DNA of 64,000 bases from Microcystis aeruginosa FD4 (GTDB lineage: Bacteria; Cyanobacteriota; Cyanobacteriia; Cyanobacteriales; Microcystaceae). The DNA lies in the NCBI RefSeq assembly GCF_009792235.1, contig NZ_CP046973.1:3038001-3102000 (forward strand), in the 5' to 3' direction. Within the stretch, counting starts at the first letter, position 1. Each line of letters begins with the position of its first letter. The position numbers were made by a program, and so were the translations under genes. Positions 17,310 to 25,679 of this stretch are shown here, piece by piece. Below the pieces are notes generated by a model. It was not told the DNA's origin. It worked only from the letters and a program-made list of their open reading frames with translations, and searched no databases.

Positions 17310-18446
17310 ATGAAAACTTGGTTAGAAGATCGCGGTATCTTACCCGCTTACGGTGGTGGGGTAATCATGGGCATTACCCTCTGTTTTTTCGGAGCTGCGA
17401 CTAATACTATGGCGGGATGGTTGTATGCTATCTGTGGCACGACGATCGCTGTTTTAATTTTATCGATAATTTTACCCCGTCGTTCCCTTCTTCCCCTGAA
17501 AGTGCGTCGTCTTGCCATTGTACCCGTGAGTGCGGGAGACGATCTTAGTATTAGCCTAGAGATAGAAAATACGAGCAATCAGCCGATAAATCTGTTAGAA
17601 GTGACAGATCTGCTGCCAATTGTCCTCGATCAGCCAAAAATAACCCCAATAGAAGCGATTGCCCCCAAAAGTTGCCATCGTTGGACTTATTATTTACCCA
17701 CCAGTAAACGGGGTATTTATCACTGGCAAGAAGTACAATTAAGAACAGCAGCCCCTCTCGGTTTATTTTGGTGTCGTCGTTGTCAGCAAGCGGCGGCTAA
17801 AGCTTTAGTTTATCCCCAAGTTTTACCCTTACAACAATGTCCCCTGATCGATTCCCTCGGTCAAGAGATGGAGCAAAAATTAGAAAATAATCGCTATTAT
17901 CAAAGGGCTAGTCAAGGACTTACCCGTAACCTGAGACAATATCGCTACGGTGATTCTACCCGTTTAATTCACTGGAAAACTAGCGCCCGTTTAGGAGAAT
18001 TGCAAATTCGGGAGTTAGAAGTGTTAACGGGAGGACAGGAAGTGATTATCTGTCTCGATACCCTCTGTGATTGGCAAGAAGACAGTTTTGAACGGGCGAT
18101 TATTGCCGCTGCTTCCCTCTATTTTTATGCCCATCGTCGGCAATTAAATGTGAAACTCTGGACTGGTGAAACGGGTTTAATTCAGGGAGAAAGGGTGATT
18201 TTAGAAACTTTAGCCAGTATAGAGGCAAAAGCTAGTCAAAAAAAGGCTAATCTGCCTAATTTACCTGTAATTTGGTTGACCAGTAACTTCAATGCCATCG
18301 AACAACTCACCCCCGGCAGCCGTTGGTTATTTTTCCTCGCTGCCGATTCTAGGGAGAGTCCTTCACCCTTAATCCGACAGTTTAGCGGATTGGCGATCGA
18401 ACCAGAAATTTCTCTACAACAACAATTGCAAAAACCCCCTCGTTGA
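17310..18446 (+). CDS. DUF58 domain-containing membrane protein
   Basis: About 378 residues with two N-terminal membrane helices (VIMGITLCFFGAATNTM and LYAICGTTIAVLILSIIL), then an immunoglobulin-like strand region and the DUF58 core with YRYGDSTRLIHWKTSARLGE near residues 230-250, followed by a VWA-like fold. DUF58 proteins usually work with a MoxR AAA+ ATPase and VWA proteins in complex maturation or cell-envelope stress, but no moxR is seen nearby. The ATG at 17310 is taken because the longer GTG start lies inside a MITE. Confidence 0.8.
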   Translation: MKTWLEDRGILPAYGGGVIMGITLCFFGAATNTMAGWLYAICGTTIAVLILSIILPRRSLLPLKVRRLAIVPVSAGDDLSISLEIENTSNQPINLLEVTDLLPIVLDQPKITPIEAIAPKSCHRWTYYLPTSKRGIYHWQEVQLRTAAPLGLFWCRRCQQAAAKALVYPQVLPLQQCPLIDSLGQEMEQKLENNRYYQRASQGLTRNLRQYRYGDSTRLIHWKTSARLGELQIRELEVLTGGQEVIICLDTLCDWQEDSFERAIIAAASLYFYAHRRQLNVKLWTGETGLIQGERVILETLASIEAKASQKKANLPNLPVIWLTSNFNAIEQLTPGSRWLFFLAADSRESPSPLIRQFSGLAIEPEISLQQQLQKPPR

Positions 18447-18509
18447 GAAAATTTCCCTTGAGAGTCTAGATTGAGGAAAAAAAATGCTCGTGTCCCCGAA
18501 AAAGATGTT

Positions 18510-18515
18510 ATGATA
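18510..18515 (+). promoter_or_regulatory. -10 element of the SRP RNA gene
   Basis: TATGAT lies six bases before the first paired nucleotide of the SRP RNA, a plausible position for its -10 box. A consensus -35 is not clear. Confidence 0.45.
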
Positions 18516-18520
18516 GAAAA

Positions 18521-18619
18521 GACTCGGACTCATGCGATCGCAACGCCTTAACCTTGTCAGGACCGGAAGGTAGCAGCAATACGGGATGCTTGTGACTGGC
18601 GTGATCTCCGGGTCTTTTT
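18521..18619 (+). ncRNA. ffs: Signal recognition particle RNA, small bacterial type
   Basis: The hallmark symmetric/asymmetric loop region GTCAGGACCGGAAGGTAGCA is present (GGAA tetraloop with flanking AGCAGC). The 5' GACTCGG pairs with CCGGGTC at 18608-18614, closing one long hairpin of about 94 nt, and the RNA ends in TTTTT. It binds Ffh to target membrane proteins co-translationally. Confidence 0.95.
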
Positions 18620-18641
18620 GTTGCCTGTGACGGTCACTGTC

Positions 18642-19898
18642 GTGAACGCTTTCAAAACTTTTCGATCACTTACTGCCGAAACTCGTCGTCAACTACTCAT
18701 CCTCTTCGTCACGGCGCTGTTTTTCTGGATAAGTATCACCACTCTCGTCCCCACTCTCCCCACCTATATTGACTCCCTAGGCGGTAGCAAACAAGATATC
18801 GGTTTTGTCATGGGGGCCTTTGCCATCGGTTTAATTTTATCGCGCAGTTGGTTAGGCAATCTAGTTGATCGCCGCAGTCGCAAATTAGTGGTTTTATTTG
18901 GAACTATTGTCGCCGCTACCGCACCCCTCGGTTATCTATTTTTTCGCGATCTTTCCTCTTTATTCGTCGTTCGCGCCTACCATGGACTCAGTATCGCCGC
19001 TTTTACCACCGGTTACAGTACCCTAGTGGTGGATTTTTCGCCGGTTCGTCAACGGGGAGAGATAATTGGTTATATGAGCTTAACTGCACCCATAGGCATG
19101 GGAATCGGTCCAGCTTTAGGCAGTTATCTCTACGAATCGAGCGGTTATGACGGTTTATTTCTAGTTTCCGCCACTTCAGGAGCGCTCGCTTTTCTCCTGG
19201 GTTTCTCCATTCAAGAACCGGACTTCAAGAAAAAATTAGCCGAAATGAAGGCAGAAAATCCGACAATTGAGCGCAGTTTTTGGGCATTATGTCAAGAGCG
19301 GGCTTTTTTAGTTCCTACCTTAGTTTTTCTGCTGGTTGGTACTTTATTCGGCGGTTTAGTCGCTTTTTTACCCCTGTTTCTCCTCGAAAATCAGATACCT
19401 TTCAGTGCTGGTGTATTCTACAGTTATGCGGCACTATCGGGCGTAATCGGACGGATTTTGTCGGGAGGAGCCAGTGATCGCTATGGAAGGGGTTTATTCA
19501 TCACTATTAGCGTTTTTTGCTATGGTTTATCCATGTTGGTTCTATCTTCTGCCCGATCTCCTTCCGATTTAATTTTAGCCGCTATCCTCGAAGGTACGGG
19601 AGGGGGGATTTTATTCCCTATGTTACTGGCTTTAATCTCCGATCGCTCTGGGCCCCAAGAACGCGGCCGGGCCTATTCTATCTGTATCGGCGGTTTTGAT
19701 GTGGGAACAGCCTTAGCCGGTCCAATTCTGGGGGTTTTAGCAATTTCCTACGAAACTATGTTTATTTTATCGTCAGGATTAGCTGTTATCGCTCTCTTTC
19801 TCTTTTTTACTCTCTCTAACCCTACCATACGCCATTCTTTTCTCTTCGCTTTCGGTTTAGAAAAAGATCTTTATGCCCTGCGCGGACAAGTACAATAG
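18642..19898 (+). CDS. Major facilitator superfamily transporter
   Basis: A 12-helix transporter of about 418 residues. The MFS signature between helices 2 and 3 is visible as GNLVDRRSRKLVVLFG, and its repeat in the second half as GGASDRYGRGLF. The long central loop (ERSFWALCQERAF) splits the two six-helix bundles. The substrate is unknown; drug or metabolite efflux is typical. No ATG suits the start. In-frame TTG/GTG codons occur at 18618, 18627 and 18642. The first two are at the SRP RNA terminator, so GTG 18642 is a cautious choice. The stop overlaps a solo mobile end (TAGGGTTTACTGAAAAAG). Confidence 0.8.
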   Translation: MNAFKTFRSLTAETRRQLLILFVTALFFWISITTLVPTLPTYIDSLGGSKQDIGFVMGAFAIGLILSRSWLGNLVDRRSRKLVVLFGTIVAATAPLGYLFFRDLSSLFVVRAYHGLSIAAFTTGYSTLVVDFSPVRQRGEIIGYMSLTAPIGMGIGPALGSYLYESSGYDGLFLVSATSGALAFLLGFSIQEPDFKKKLAEMKAENPTIERSFWALCQERAFLVPTLVFLLVGTLFGGLVAFLPLFLLENQIPFSAGVFYSYAALSGVIGRILSGGASDRYGRGLFITISVFCYGLSMLVLSSARSPSDLILAAILEGTGGGILFPMLLALISDRSGPQERGRAYSICIGGFDVGTALAGPILGVLAISYETMFILSSGLAVIALFLFFTLSNPTIRHSFLFAFGLEKDLYALRGQVQ

Positions 19899-19934
19899 GG
19901 TTTACTGAAAAAGTTTTTCCTAGGGCAGGGTTAT

Positions 19935-20501
19935 TTAATAGGTTTGAGGTGGAAAATTATCGGGAATATCTAATTCAAATACTTGGTCATGAATCCGAGC
20001 CACATAAAGCCCTTCTTGCAGAATTTTTTCCCGTAATTCCGGGGATAAATCAACCGCCGCTAATATGCCATAGAGTTTTTTATCTTTGTGTTCAGGAAAA
20101 AAGCGGCGAAACCGTTGCAAAATACTTTTTAATTGTGTAATAGACTCCTCTCTGGCATGACTTTTAACCTCAACGATATAAGCAGTATTTAGCTCACCAT
20201 TGGTATAGGCAAGAACATCAATTTCTAGGTGTTTTCCTTCTTTACTGGCGCGCACACTGGGACTAACAACTTCCATACCAAAGCGTTGTCTGAGAATCGT
20301 TTCCATTGAGGGAAGGGCAAGTCCTTCGGTAAAGCTGCCGAATTTGGCACCAAGTCCCCCAATTTGTTTGCCCAGTTCTTTGAGTTGTTTGTCAGTTTCC
20401 TTCTGTTGTTGGGCGTTTTCCTTGAGTTGTCGGTCAGTTTCTTTTTGAGCGGTAGTTAATTCGGCTAAGAGTCGCCATACATCTTCGGATGTGGTTGCCA
20501 T
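19935..20501 (-). CDS. DUF3782-type PD-(D/E)XK nuclease-fold protein
   Basis: About 188 residues. An N-terminal coiled coil of repeated K-E-T-D-x-Q-L-K-E heptads (residues ~15-50) precedes a nuclease-like core, with HLEIDVLAY supplying the Asp and YIVEVKSHA the E-x-K motif. This arrangement is common in cyanobacterial DUF3782 proteins; their targets are unknown. The frame extends to 20546, but the ATG at 20501 starts MATTSEDVWRLLAEL, the usual N-terminus. Activity is inferred only from the motif. Confidence 0.65.
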   Translation of the reverse strand: MATTSEDVWRLLAELTTAQKETDRQLKENAQQQKETDKQLKELGKQIGGLGAKFGSFTEGLALPSMETILRQRFGMEVVSPSVRASKEGKHLEIDVLAYTNGELNTAYIVEVKSHAREESITQLKSILQRFRRFFPEHKDKKLYGILAAVDLSPELREKILQEGLYVARIHDQVFELDIPDNFPPQTY

Positions 20502-20638
20502 AGATAATTTTTTCCTTCTGCTCTGGTCTATTGCTATTTTAGTCAATCGCGCCGATACTTCCTAATTTTTAACCCGCAATGATGTCTTTTTTGTCCAGTA
20601 CATCTTATCCCATTTTAGATGAGCTTACCCTAGCAACC

Positions 20639-21493
20639 TTAAGCGAACACTACCGTGCGATTAGCGTAAACCAAAACGCGATTTTGCAAGTGTAAACGTA
20701 CCGCTCGCGCTAACACCACCCTTTCTAAATCCTTACCTTGACGAATTAAATCTCCCACGGTATCGCGATGACTAACTCTGACCACATCCTGCTCGATAAT
20801 TGGCCCCTGATCGAGATCGGCAGTGATATAATGGGCGGTGGCTCCAATAATTTTTACCCCTCGATCGTAGGCCCGTTGATAGGGATTAGCTCCCGCAAAA
20901 GCTGGTAAAAAAGAATGATGAATGTTGATAATATTGGGAAAAAAGTTAATAAAATCTGGGGTGAGAACCTGCATATATTTAGCTAAAATCACTAAATCTA
21001 TCCGGTATTCCCGCAGTAACTCTAATTGTCTGGCTTCCTGTTCAATCTTGGTTTCAGCGGTAATGGGAAGATGATAAAACTCAATACCAAATTGATTGGC
21101 AACTGATTGTAATTCTCGATGATTGCTAATAATTAAAGGAATTTCTGCCCTAATTTCTCCCGCCTGTTGTCGCCATAATAAATCCAGGAGACAATGATCC
21201 TGTTTTGTCACCCAAATGGCTAGACGCGGGACAGTATCGGAAAAATGTAAGCACCAACTAGCCTGCAAAGGTTTGGCAATAGCGGCGAAAGCTGGTTCGA
21301 TCATCCCACGGGGTAAATTAAACCCCTCTAATTGCCATTCTATCCGCATCAGGAACAATCCCGCCGAAAAATCCGTGTGTTGGTCAGCGTGGATAATATT
21401 GCCGCCATTAGCGTAGATAAAATTAGCGATTTTCGCCACTAGACCAATCTGGTCGGGACAAGAAATTAACAAGGTTGCAGTGGCAGCAGTCAT
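20639..21493 (-). CDS. purU: Formyltetrahydrofolate deformylase
   Basis: Hydrolyses 10-formyl-THF to formate and THF, balancing one-carbon pools and supplying formate for PurT. 284 residues. An N-terminal ACT domain (LLISCPDQIGLVAKIANFIY) is followed by a formyltransferase fold with the catalytic Asn-His-Asp set in INIHHSFLPAF, GATAHYI and LDQGPIIEQ. Length and domain order match PurU. The gene stands alone; the upstream neighbour reads the same way after about 120 bp that include a terminator. Confidence 0.93.
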   Translation of the reverse strand: MTAATATLLISCPDQIGLVAKIANFIYANGGNIIHADQHTDFSAGLFLMRIEWQLEGFNLPRGMIEPAFAAIAKPLQASWCLHFSDTVPRLAIWVTKQDHCLLDLLWRQQAGEIRAEIPLIISNHRELQSVANQFGIEFYHLPITAETKIEQEARQLELLREYRIDLVILAKYMQVLTPDFINFFPNIINIHHSFLPAFAGANPYQRAYDRGVKIIGATAHYITADLDQGPIIEQDVVRVSHRDTVGDLIRQGKDLERVVLARAVRLHLQNRVLVYANRTVVFA

Positions 21494-21570
21494 AAATTAT
21501 CGGCGGCAAGAATTGACTTTTTCTATCCCTAATTTATTACAATTTTAGGCACTTCGTCCCTTTGATGCAC

Positions 21571-21597
21571 AAAAAAGATCGCTTGTCAATAGCGATC
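21571..21597 (-). terminator. Rho-independent terminator of the 2Fe-2S ferredoxin gene
   Basis: Read on the minus strand, GATCGCT-ATTGACA-AGCGATC is followed by TTTTTT, 18 bp past the stop. The stem is built from HIP1-like sequence. Confidence 0.75.
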
Positions 21598-21614
21598 GCC
21601 AATTAAATTTCCAG

Positions 21615-22190
21615 TTAAACTGATAGGCTCTTCCCTTGCTCAGAAGTGGCAAAATGCCGCTCGATTAGGGAGGGGACATCTTGGGGAGCTACCTGATTAT
21701 AATGCTTTTTATCGGGCATAACCACCAGATTCGGGCCTTTTTTGCACTGTTTTAAACAGCCGGTTAATTTAATATTCACCGCTTCTCCCAGTCCTTTTTC
21801 CTCTAAACCACTCTCCAACCTTTGGCAGACTCTCGCACCGCCATTTTTCCAACAATCGGACTTCTGACAGATTAAGACGGTGGCTTTTTTCGCTTTTGCC
21901 GGGGCGACTTCTGGGGTTTTTTCGCCGGATAAATGCTCGATCCCCAGTACCCTCAGGTTTAATTTTCCCGTCTTTGAACAAAGACTACTTTCTCCCGTCA
22001 CTTTTAGCCATGAGTGGAGAGCAATATTGAGAGGTATGTGGTCTCGCAGTGTTTTTTCGGGCTTAAACCAATATTCCCGTTTATCCACACTGATTCTCAG
22101 ATATTTTACCTTATATCCGTCCTTGAGGACAAAACCGAGGAATTGACCGACCACTTGAAAGGGAACCATGGTAGTTGCAGATTTTGACAT
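21615..22190 (-). CDS. Thioredoxin-like 2Fe-2S ferredoxin domain protein
   Basis: 191 residues. The C-terminal ~90 form a NuoE/thioredoxin-like ferredoxin with the four cluster Cys in ICQKSDCWKNGGARVCQ and GCLKQCKKGPNLVVMP (arrangement C-x-n-C...C-x3-C). The N-terminal ~95 residues (VVGQFLGFVLKDGYKVKYLR, DHIPLNIALHSWLKVTGE) resemble an OB-like domain that accompanies this ferredoxin in cyanobacteria. A hinge of Ala/Lys joins the two. The electron partner is unknown. Confidence 0.8.
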   Translation of the reverse strand: MSKSATTMVPFQVVGQFLGFVLKDGYKVKYLRISVDKREYWFKPEKTLRDHIPLNIALHSWLKVTGESSLCSKTGKLNLRVLGIEHLSGEKTPEVAPAKAKKATVLICQKSDCWKNGGARVCQRLESGLEEKGLGEAVNIKLTGCLKQCKKGPNLVVMPDKKHYNQVAPQDVPSLIERHFATSEQGKSLSV

Positions 22191-22234
22191 ACTTTCTCAC
22201 TTTTTACTCTCAGATTGCTAATTTTTCTCAAGGA

Positions 22235-22477
22235 TTATGCCTGCCAACAGGGTTCCAGCCAACCGATTAAAGAGCCTCGATAAGCCTCTACCTGTCGCAG
22301 GACAATCCACAGCTGTAAAAGTTGAGCCGGTCTAGCGATGCGAACCTGCAAAGGCTTATGGAGCAAACATTTATCTTCAATGTCCAGGGACGGCAGCCGG
22401 TGGTAAACCTGCCAGCGATCCCAAGCACTAAGAGGGAAGATTTTCTCTCCTTCCGATGGCAATTTGTCTATACTCAT
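22235..22477 (-). CDS. Asr1405/Asl0597 family small cyanobacterial protein
   Basis: 80 residues. WDRWQVYHRLPSLDIEDKC, then PLQVRI, LLQLWIVLRQ and LIGWLEPCWQA match the small soluble family named after the Anabaena proteins Asr1405/Asl0597. The function is unknown. It precedes the ferredoxin-domain gene by 44 bp on the same strand, so co-transcription is plausible. Confidence 0.75.
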   Translation of the reverse strand: MSIDKLPSEGEKIFPLSAWDRWQVYHRLPSLDIEDKCLLHKPLQVRIARPAQLLQLWIVLRQVEAYRGSLIGWLEPCWQA

Positions 22478-22584
22478 GGGGCTTTTAATTGAGAACTATT
22501 AGCAATATAACTCTAGGCTGATGTTCTCAGTATAACCGACAACTGCAAATAATTATCAATAATCTGAAGAAAAAAAAGTTGTCC

Positions 22585-22641
22585 GGTAGCGGCGATCGGC
22601 TAAAATCTTGCTTGTCCGCTTTGCCGACAGGAATCGCTACC
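22585..22641 (+). ncRNA. Candidate structured RNA or leader upstream of the RNase H-ACT gene
   Basis: GGTAGCG (22585-22591) pairs with CGCTACC (22635-22641), and a nested stem TCGGC/GCCGA (22596-22600 with 22623-22627) closes a loop of about 22 nt. It starts 113 bp before the ATG at 22698. I cannot match it to a known riboswitch or to the Yfr RNAs. Confidence 0.35.
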
Positions 22642-22697
22642 GCCTACAATTGTCAAAGGGATAAAAATGGAGATAACAAGATTTATTGACGAAAATT

Positions 22698-23537
22698 ATG
22701 CATAAAAAACCTCAAAAAACCGATAATTCAGCAATTCTTTATTTTGATGGTGGTTCTCGCGGCAATCCGGGGAGAGCAGCTGGTGCAGCGGTAATAGTTT
22801 TAGCCGAGGGCAATTCCTTGACCACGACTAGATATATGGAGAGAGCCACTAATAACGAAGCTGAATACACGGGATTGATTATTGGATTGGAAAAAGCCCA
22901 AGAATTAGGCTTAAAAAGCCTAGAAATTCGCGGAGACAGTCAATTAGTCATCAATCAAGTTAAGGGAGACTGGAAGGTAAAAAGCGATAGTTTACGTCCC
23001 TTTTATCAGCGTGCTTGTCAATTAATTGCCCAATTCGATCGCATTAGCTGGCGCTGGATTGAACGAGCTAAAAATAGTTTGGCTGACGCTGCCGCTAATC
23101 ATTGTCTGGATGCGGCGAAAAAATCGCCAGAAAAACCCGAGGAAGGCGAAACTAATCTCGATATTCTGCTCCAATCCCTGAACCCAATCCTAAATACTGA
23201 AGAATTCGTTTTCTCTTCCCTCACAGCAACAGCACTAGAACAGCTACAATTAAACCCTATCTGCCAATTTCAGGAAGAGGAAGGCATAACGGTGATTATT
23301 CCCCGTCAGCAAGCCGATCGCACGGATTTGCAGTACAAATATATTTATAGACAAATTACTCTTTCTGTGCATTCCAGTTTAGCAGCGGTGGGATTTTTAG
23401 CGGTAATTAGCGAGAAACTGGCCGCAGCAGCAATTAGCGTCAATGTCATTTCCGGTTATTATCACGATCATTTATTTATCCCTAGGGATAGGGTGACAGA
23501 AGCGATGGCTATTCTCGAAGAAATCAGTCGCTCCTAA
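22698..23537 (+). CDS. RNase HI-like domain fused to a C-terminal ACT-like domain
   Basis: About 279 residues. Residues ~12-140 are RNase H: the acidic residues appear in YFDGGSRGNPG, ATNNEAEYTGLI, EIRGDSQLVINQVKGDW and NSLADAAANHCL. This matches the compact prokaryotic RNase HI class without the basic protrusion and would cut RNA in RNA:DNA hybrids. After an acidic linker, residues ~175-279 (ITVIIPRQQADRTDLQYKY, ITLSVHSSLAAVGFLAVISE, VISGYYHDHLFIPRDRV) look like an ACT/CASTOR-type ligand-binding domain. The ATG at 22698 is chosen over a TTG at 22686. The fusion suggests metabolite control, which is inference. Confidence 0.75.
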   Translation: MHKKPQKTDNSAILYFDGGSRGNPGRAAGAAVIVLAEGNSLTTTRYMERATNNEAEYTGLIIGLEKAQELGLKSLEIRGDSQLVINQVKGDWKVKSDSLRPFYQRACQLIAQFDRISWRWIERAKNSLADAAANHCLDAAKKSPEKPEEGETNLDILLQSLNPILNTEEFVFSSLTATALEQLQLNPICQFQEEEGITVIIPRQQADRTDLQYKYIYRQITLSVHSSLAAVGFLAVISEKLAAAAISVNVISGYYHDHLFIPRDRVTEAMAILEEISRS

Positions 23538-23544
23538 TAGTAGT

Positions 23545-23625
23545 CAGTTATCAGTTATCAGTTACCAGATGTGAGTTTTCAATTCACTGATTACTGATTA
23601 CTGTTCACTGATCACTGAAAAAACA
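23545..23625. repeat. Heptamer short tandem repeats
   Basis: Imperfect runs of AGTTATC and then TTACTGA/TCACTGA units fill the gap between two convergent genes. The same units occur at 6615-6660, 8660-8695, 17195-17225, 50045-50085, 51940-51964 and 52330-52370. Confidence 0.75.
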
Positions 23626-23635
23626 GGATTTAGGA

Positions 23636-24733
23636 TTATTTGCCCTCCTCTGAGGAATTTTTCACCGTTTCTTCTAGGAAAACTACCGGTTCTTTTTCCT
23701 GCTGCTGCGAGCGGATGATATCGATGGTACTTTTCAGCACACTAGCGATGGGAACTGCTATCAATAAACCGAGAATTCCTGCCACTTTGCCCCCGATAAA
23801 AAGAGATAGGATAATCCAGACGGGATTAAGTCCGATCATACCTCCCATTAACCGAGGGGCGATGACATTATCATTAATTTGACCGACAATAATGGTCAGG
23901 GTCAAAACTTTTAAACCTAACCAAAAATCCTGAAACATCAGTAGGGTACTAATGCCAATAATGGTAAAGGCACTGGCAAAAGGAATTAATGTAGTTAGAC
24001 CGATCGCCACCCCGAATAATAGGGCATAATCGACCTTGAGAATGACAAAAACAAAAATTTGAGCAAGGCTGAGAATTCCCGCTAAAATGGTTTGACCAGC
24101 AAAATAGGTTTCAAAAGTTTGACGAATAATCGTTCTTAATTTTAAATTCCAGGGAGCAGGAATCCAACTGAAAATTCCCTCCCAAATTTGTTCGCCATAG
24201 AGAACCAGAAAGACAGTTAGAACCAGAACAAATAGAATGTTTAAGATACTGTTGATAGTTCCTAGTACAAAGCTCAGTAATTGAGTGCTAAGAGTTTGTA
24301 AAACATTGGTTAGTCGTTCCGATAACTGGGTGATTGATTGCTCGATATAAATCGCATATTTCTGAGTTTTATCCCACTTTTCTAAATTTTGTATCTGTTC
24401 GGTTCCCGACTCGATCCACTGGGGCAAACTATTGATTAAACTGCTTAATTGTTCGACAATCTGGGGAATTAAAATTAAACCTAAAACAATCAAAATTAAT
24501 AGGGCAATTAAAAAGACAATAGCGATCGAACCACTGCGATTAACCCCGCGTCTTTGCAGCAGTTTGATGGGAACATCTAAGACAAAAGCTAGTAAACTAG
24601 CAGTGACAAAAATACTGACTAAGGGTTCTAGATAGCTAAATAATTGGAATAATAACCAGCCATTGAGAAATAAGAGCGGAAAAACTAGACTTAGCCGCAA
24701 CCAACGAGGTAGTTGCTTAAAAAGCTCTATCAT
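23636..24733 (-). CDS. AI-2E/PerM family membrane transporter
   Basis: About 365 residues with roughly eight hydrophobic segments. Landmarks are VFPLLFLNGWLLFQLFSYL, FVLDVPIKLLQRRGVNRSGS, the long periplasmic helix region QLSSLINSLPQWIESGTEQI, LIPFASAFTIIG and the conserved GQINDNVIAPRLMG followed by LNPVWIILSLFIGG. The family includes TqsA/YdgG (autoinducer-2 export) and PerM; the substrate here is unknown. The ATG at 24733 is chosen. The upstream extension lies in a mobile end whose AAGAGGT supplies the only SD-like sequence. Confidence 0.85.
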   Translation of the reverse strand: MIELFKQLPRWLRLSLVFPLLFLNGWLLFQLFSYLEPLVSIFVTASLLAFVLDVPIKLLQRRGVNRSGSIAIVFLIALLILIVLGLILIPQIVEQLSSLINSLPQWIESGTEQIQNLEKWDKTQKYAIYIEQSITQLSERLTNVLQTLSTQLLSFVLGTINSILNILFVLVLTVFLVLYGEQIWEGIFSWIPAPWNLKLRTIIRQTFETYFAGQTILAGILSLAQIFVFVILKVDYALLFGVAIGLTTLIPFASAFTIIGISTLLMFQDFWLGLKVLTLTIIVGQINDNVIAPRLMGGMIGLNPVWIILSLFIGGKVAGILGLLIAVPIASVLKSTIDIIRSQQQEKEPVVFLEETVKNSSEEGK

Positions 24734-24734
24734 T

Positions 24735-24917
24735 AGACCTCTTGTAAAAATCAAAAATTGTTGTTAGGGTTAGGAGTCAGGAGTCAGGAGTCAGTAGTCA
24801 GGAGAATTAAGAATGAATAATAATCAATTAAACGGTCTATTTACAGATTTTATGTAATTTAATCCTTGTTTTTGCCTTTTTTGAACCCTCAAAAATTAAT
24901 TATGCAAGAGGTTTATT
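24735..24917. mobile_element. MITE, ACCTCTTG-ended
   Basis: Left end AGACCTCTTGTAAAAATC and right end, read inward, AAACCTCTTGCATAATTAAT are imperfect inverted repeats. The interior holds AGGAGTC repeats (24770-24802). A related end, TTTTTACAAGAGGTTTATTA, is at 4331-4350. The left end abuts the start codon of the AI-2E/PerM gene. Confidence 0.55.
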
Positions 24918-25041
24918 AATTTTGTCCTGAGAGAGTATTGAGGGAAAAAGAGAGTTTTCTAACCAGAAATCCTCTTTCAATCTACCATCTCCGTGCCACT
25001 TTTCTAGCCCCAGTAACCCTGAAACTCTTATCTTAACTGTA

Positions 25042-25114
25042 TGGAGCTAAGCGGATTCGAACCGCTGACCCCCTCAATGCCATTGAGGTGCTCTACCAAC
25101 TGAGCTATAACCCC
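25042..25114 (-). tRNA. tRNA-Ala (GGC)
   Basis: On the minus strand the 73-nt cloverleaf runs from GGGGTTATAGCTCAG to TTAGCTCCA. The anticodon stem CCTCA/TGAGG holds loop ATGGCAT, giving anticodon GGC. The T-arm AGCGG-TTCGAAT-CCGCT is perfect. The acceptor stem has the G3:U70 pair that identifies alanine tRNAs. The CCA end is not encoded. Confidence 0.97.
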
Positions 25115-25232
25115 TTGAAGACCATCTTTGAGTATGGCTTAAATAGAATCATTTTGTCAAGGGGTGGAGATAAAAAAATTTGTCACTCAAAAGGCGATCG
25201 CTGATCGACAATGGTAAAACAATCGCCTCCAT

Positions 25233-25433
25233 TTAGACAGGAGCCGGAATTTGGGTTAAATAGGTTAAACAGTGACCCATGAGGAAATAAACTACTAACA
25301 TAGCCGCTGCCGCTGCTGCCACTAAGGTTCCCGCCAGCATCAAGGAAAACTCTTGCTTGTCGAACGCTTGCTGCATCAGATGCAATGACCAAGCCACAAG
25401 ACCGAGGTCAAAGATGAGAATCGGAACTAACAT
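25233..25433 (-). CDS. Small two-helix membrane protein, unrecognised
   Basis: 66 residues: one hydrophobic segment at the start (LVPILIFDLGLVAWSLHLMQ), a short polar loop FDKQEFS and a second segment (LAGTLVAAAAAAMLVVYFLM). I do not recognise the family. Codon use resembles its neighbours, and the frame covers almost the whole gap between tRNA-Ala and hisF, which supports a real gene. Its position and size would suit a photosynthetic or respiratory complex accessory peptide, but nothing shows that. Confidence 0.5.
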   Translation of the reverse strand: MLVPILIFDLGLVAWSLHLMQQAFDKQEFSLMLAGTLVAAAAAAMLVVYFLMGHCLTYLTQIPAPV

Positions 25434-25621
25434 ATTTTAAATTTTGTTAACTTTCATCTATTCTAATACATAATTTTCCCGAGGGATAATCGGACGGAAG
25501 TTAAAAACAGGGATTTTTTGCCGGTTTCTCGATCACGGCTGTCAGCCGTCAGCCATTGGCTTTCAGTAATAGGTGTAAACCTTGCTCTTCTGGGGTTGCA
25601 GCCTAAAGAAATCCTTTTCCC

Positions 25622-25650
25622 GAAAAACCGACTTAATCACTAGATTAAGT
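25622..25650 (-). terminator. Rho-independent terminator of hisF
   Basis: Minus strand: ACTTAATC-TAGT-GATTAAGT followed by CGGTTTTT, about 30 bp after the hisF stop. Confidence 0.75.
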
Positions 25651-25679
25651 TCTGCAAATCTTGCCCTCATTTTCCCTGG

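Noticed and set aside
19897..19930. Complete MITE after the MFS gene
   Set aside because: Only one end-like sequence (TAGGGTTTACTGAAAAAG) is present. No inverted partner is found within the next kilobase, which is occupied by coding sequence.
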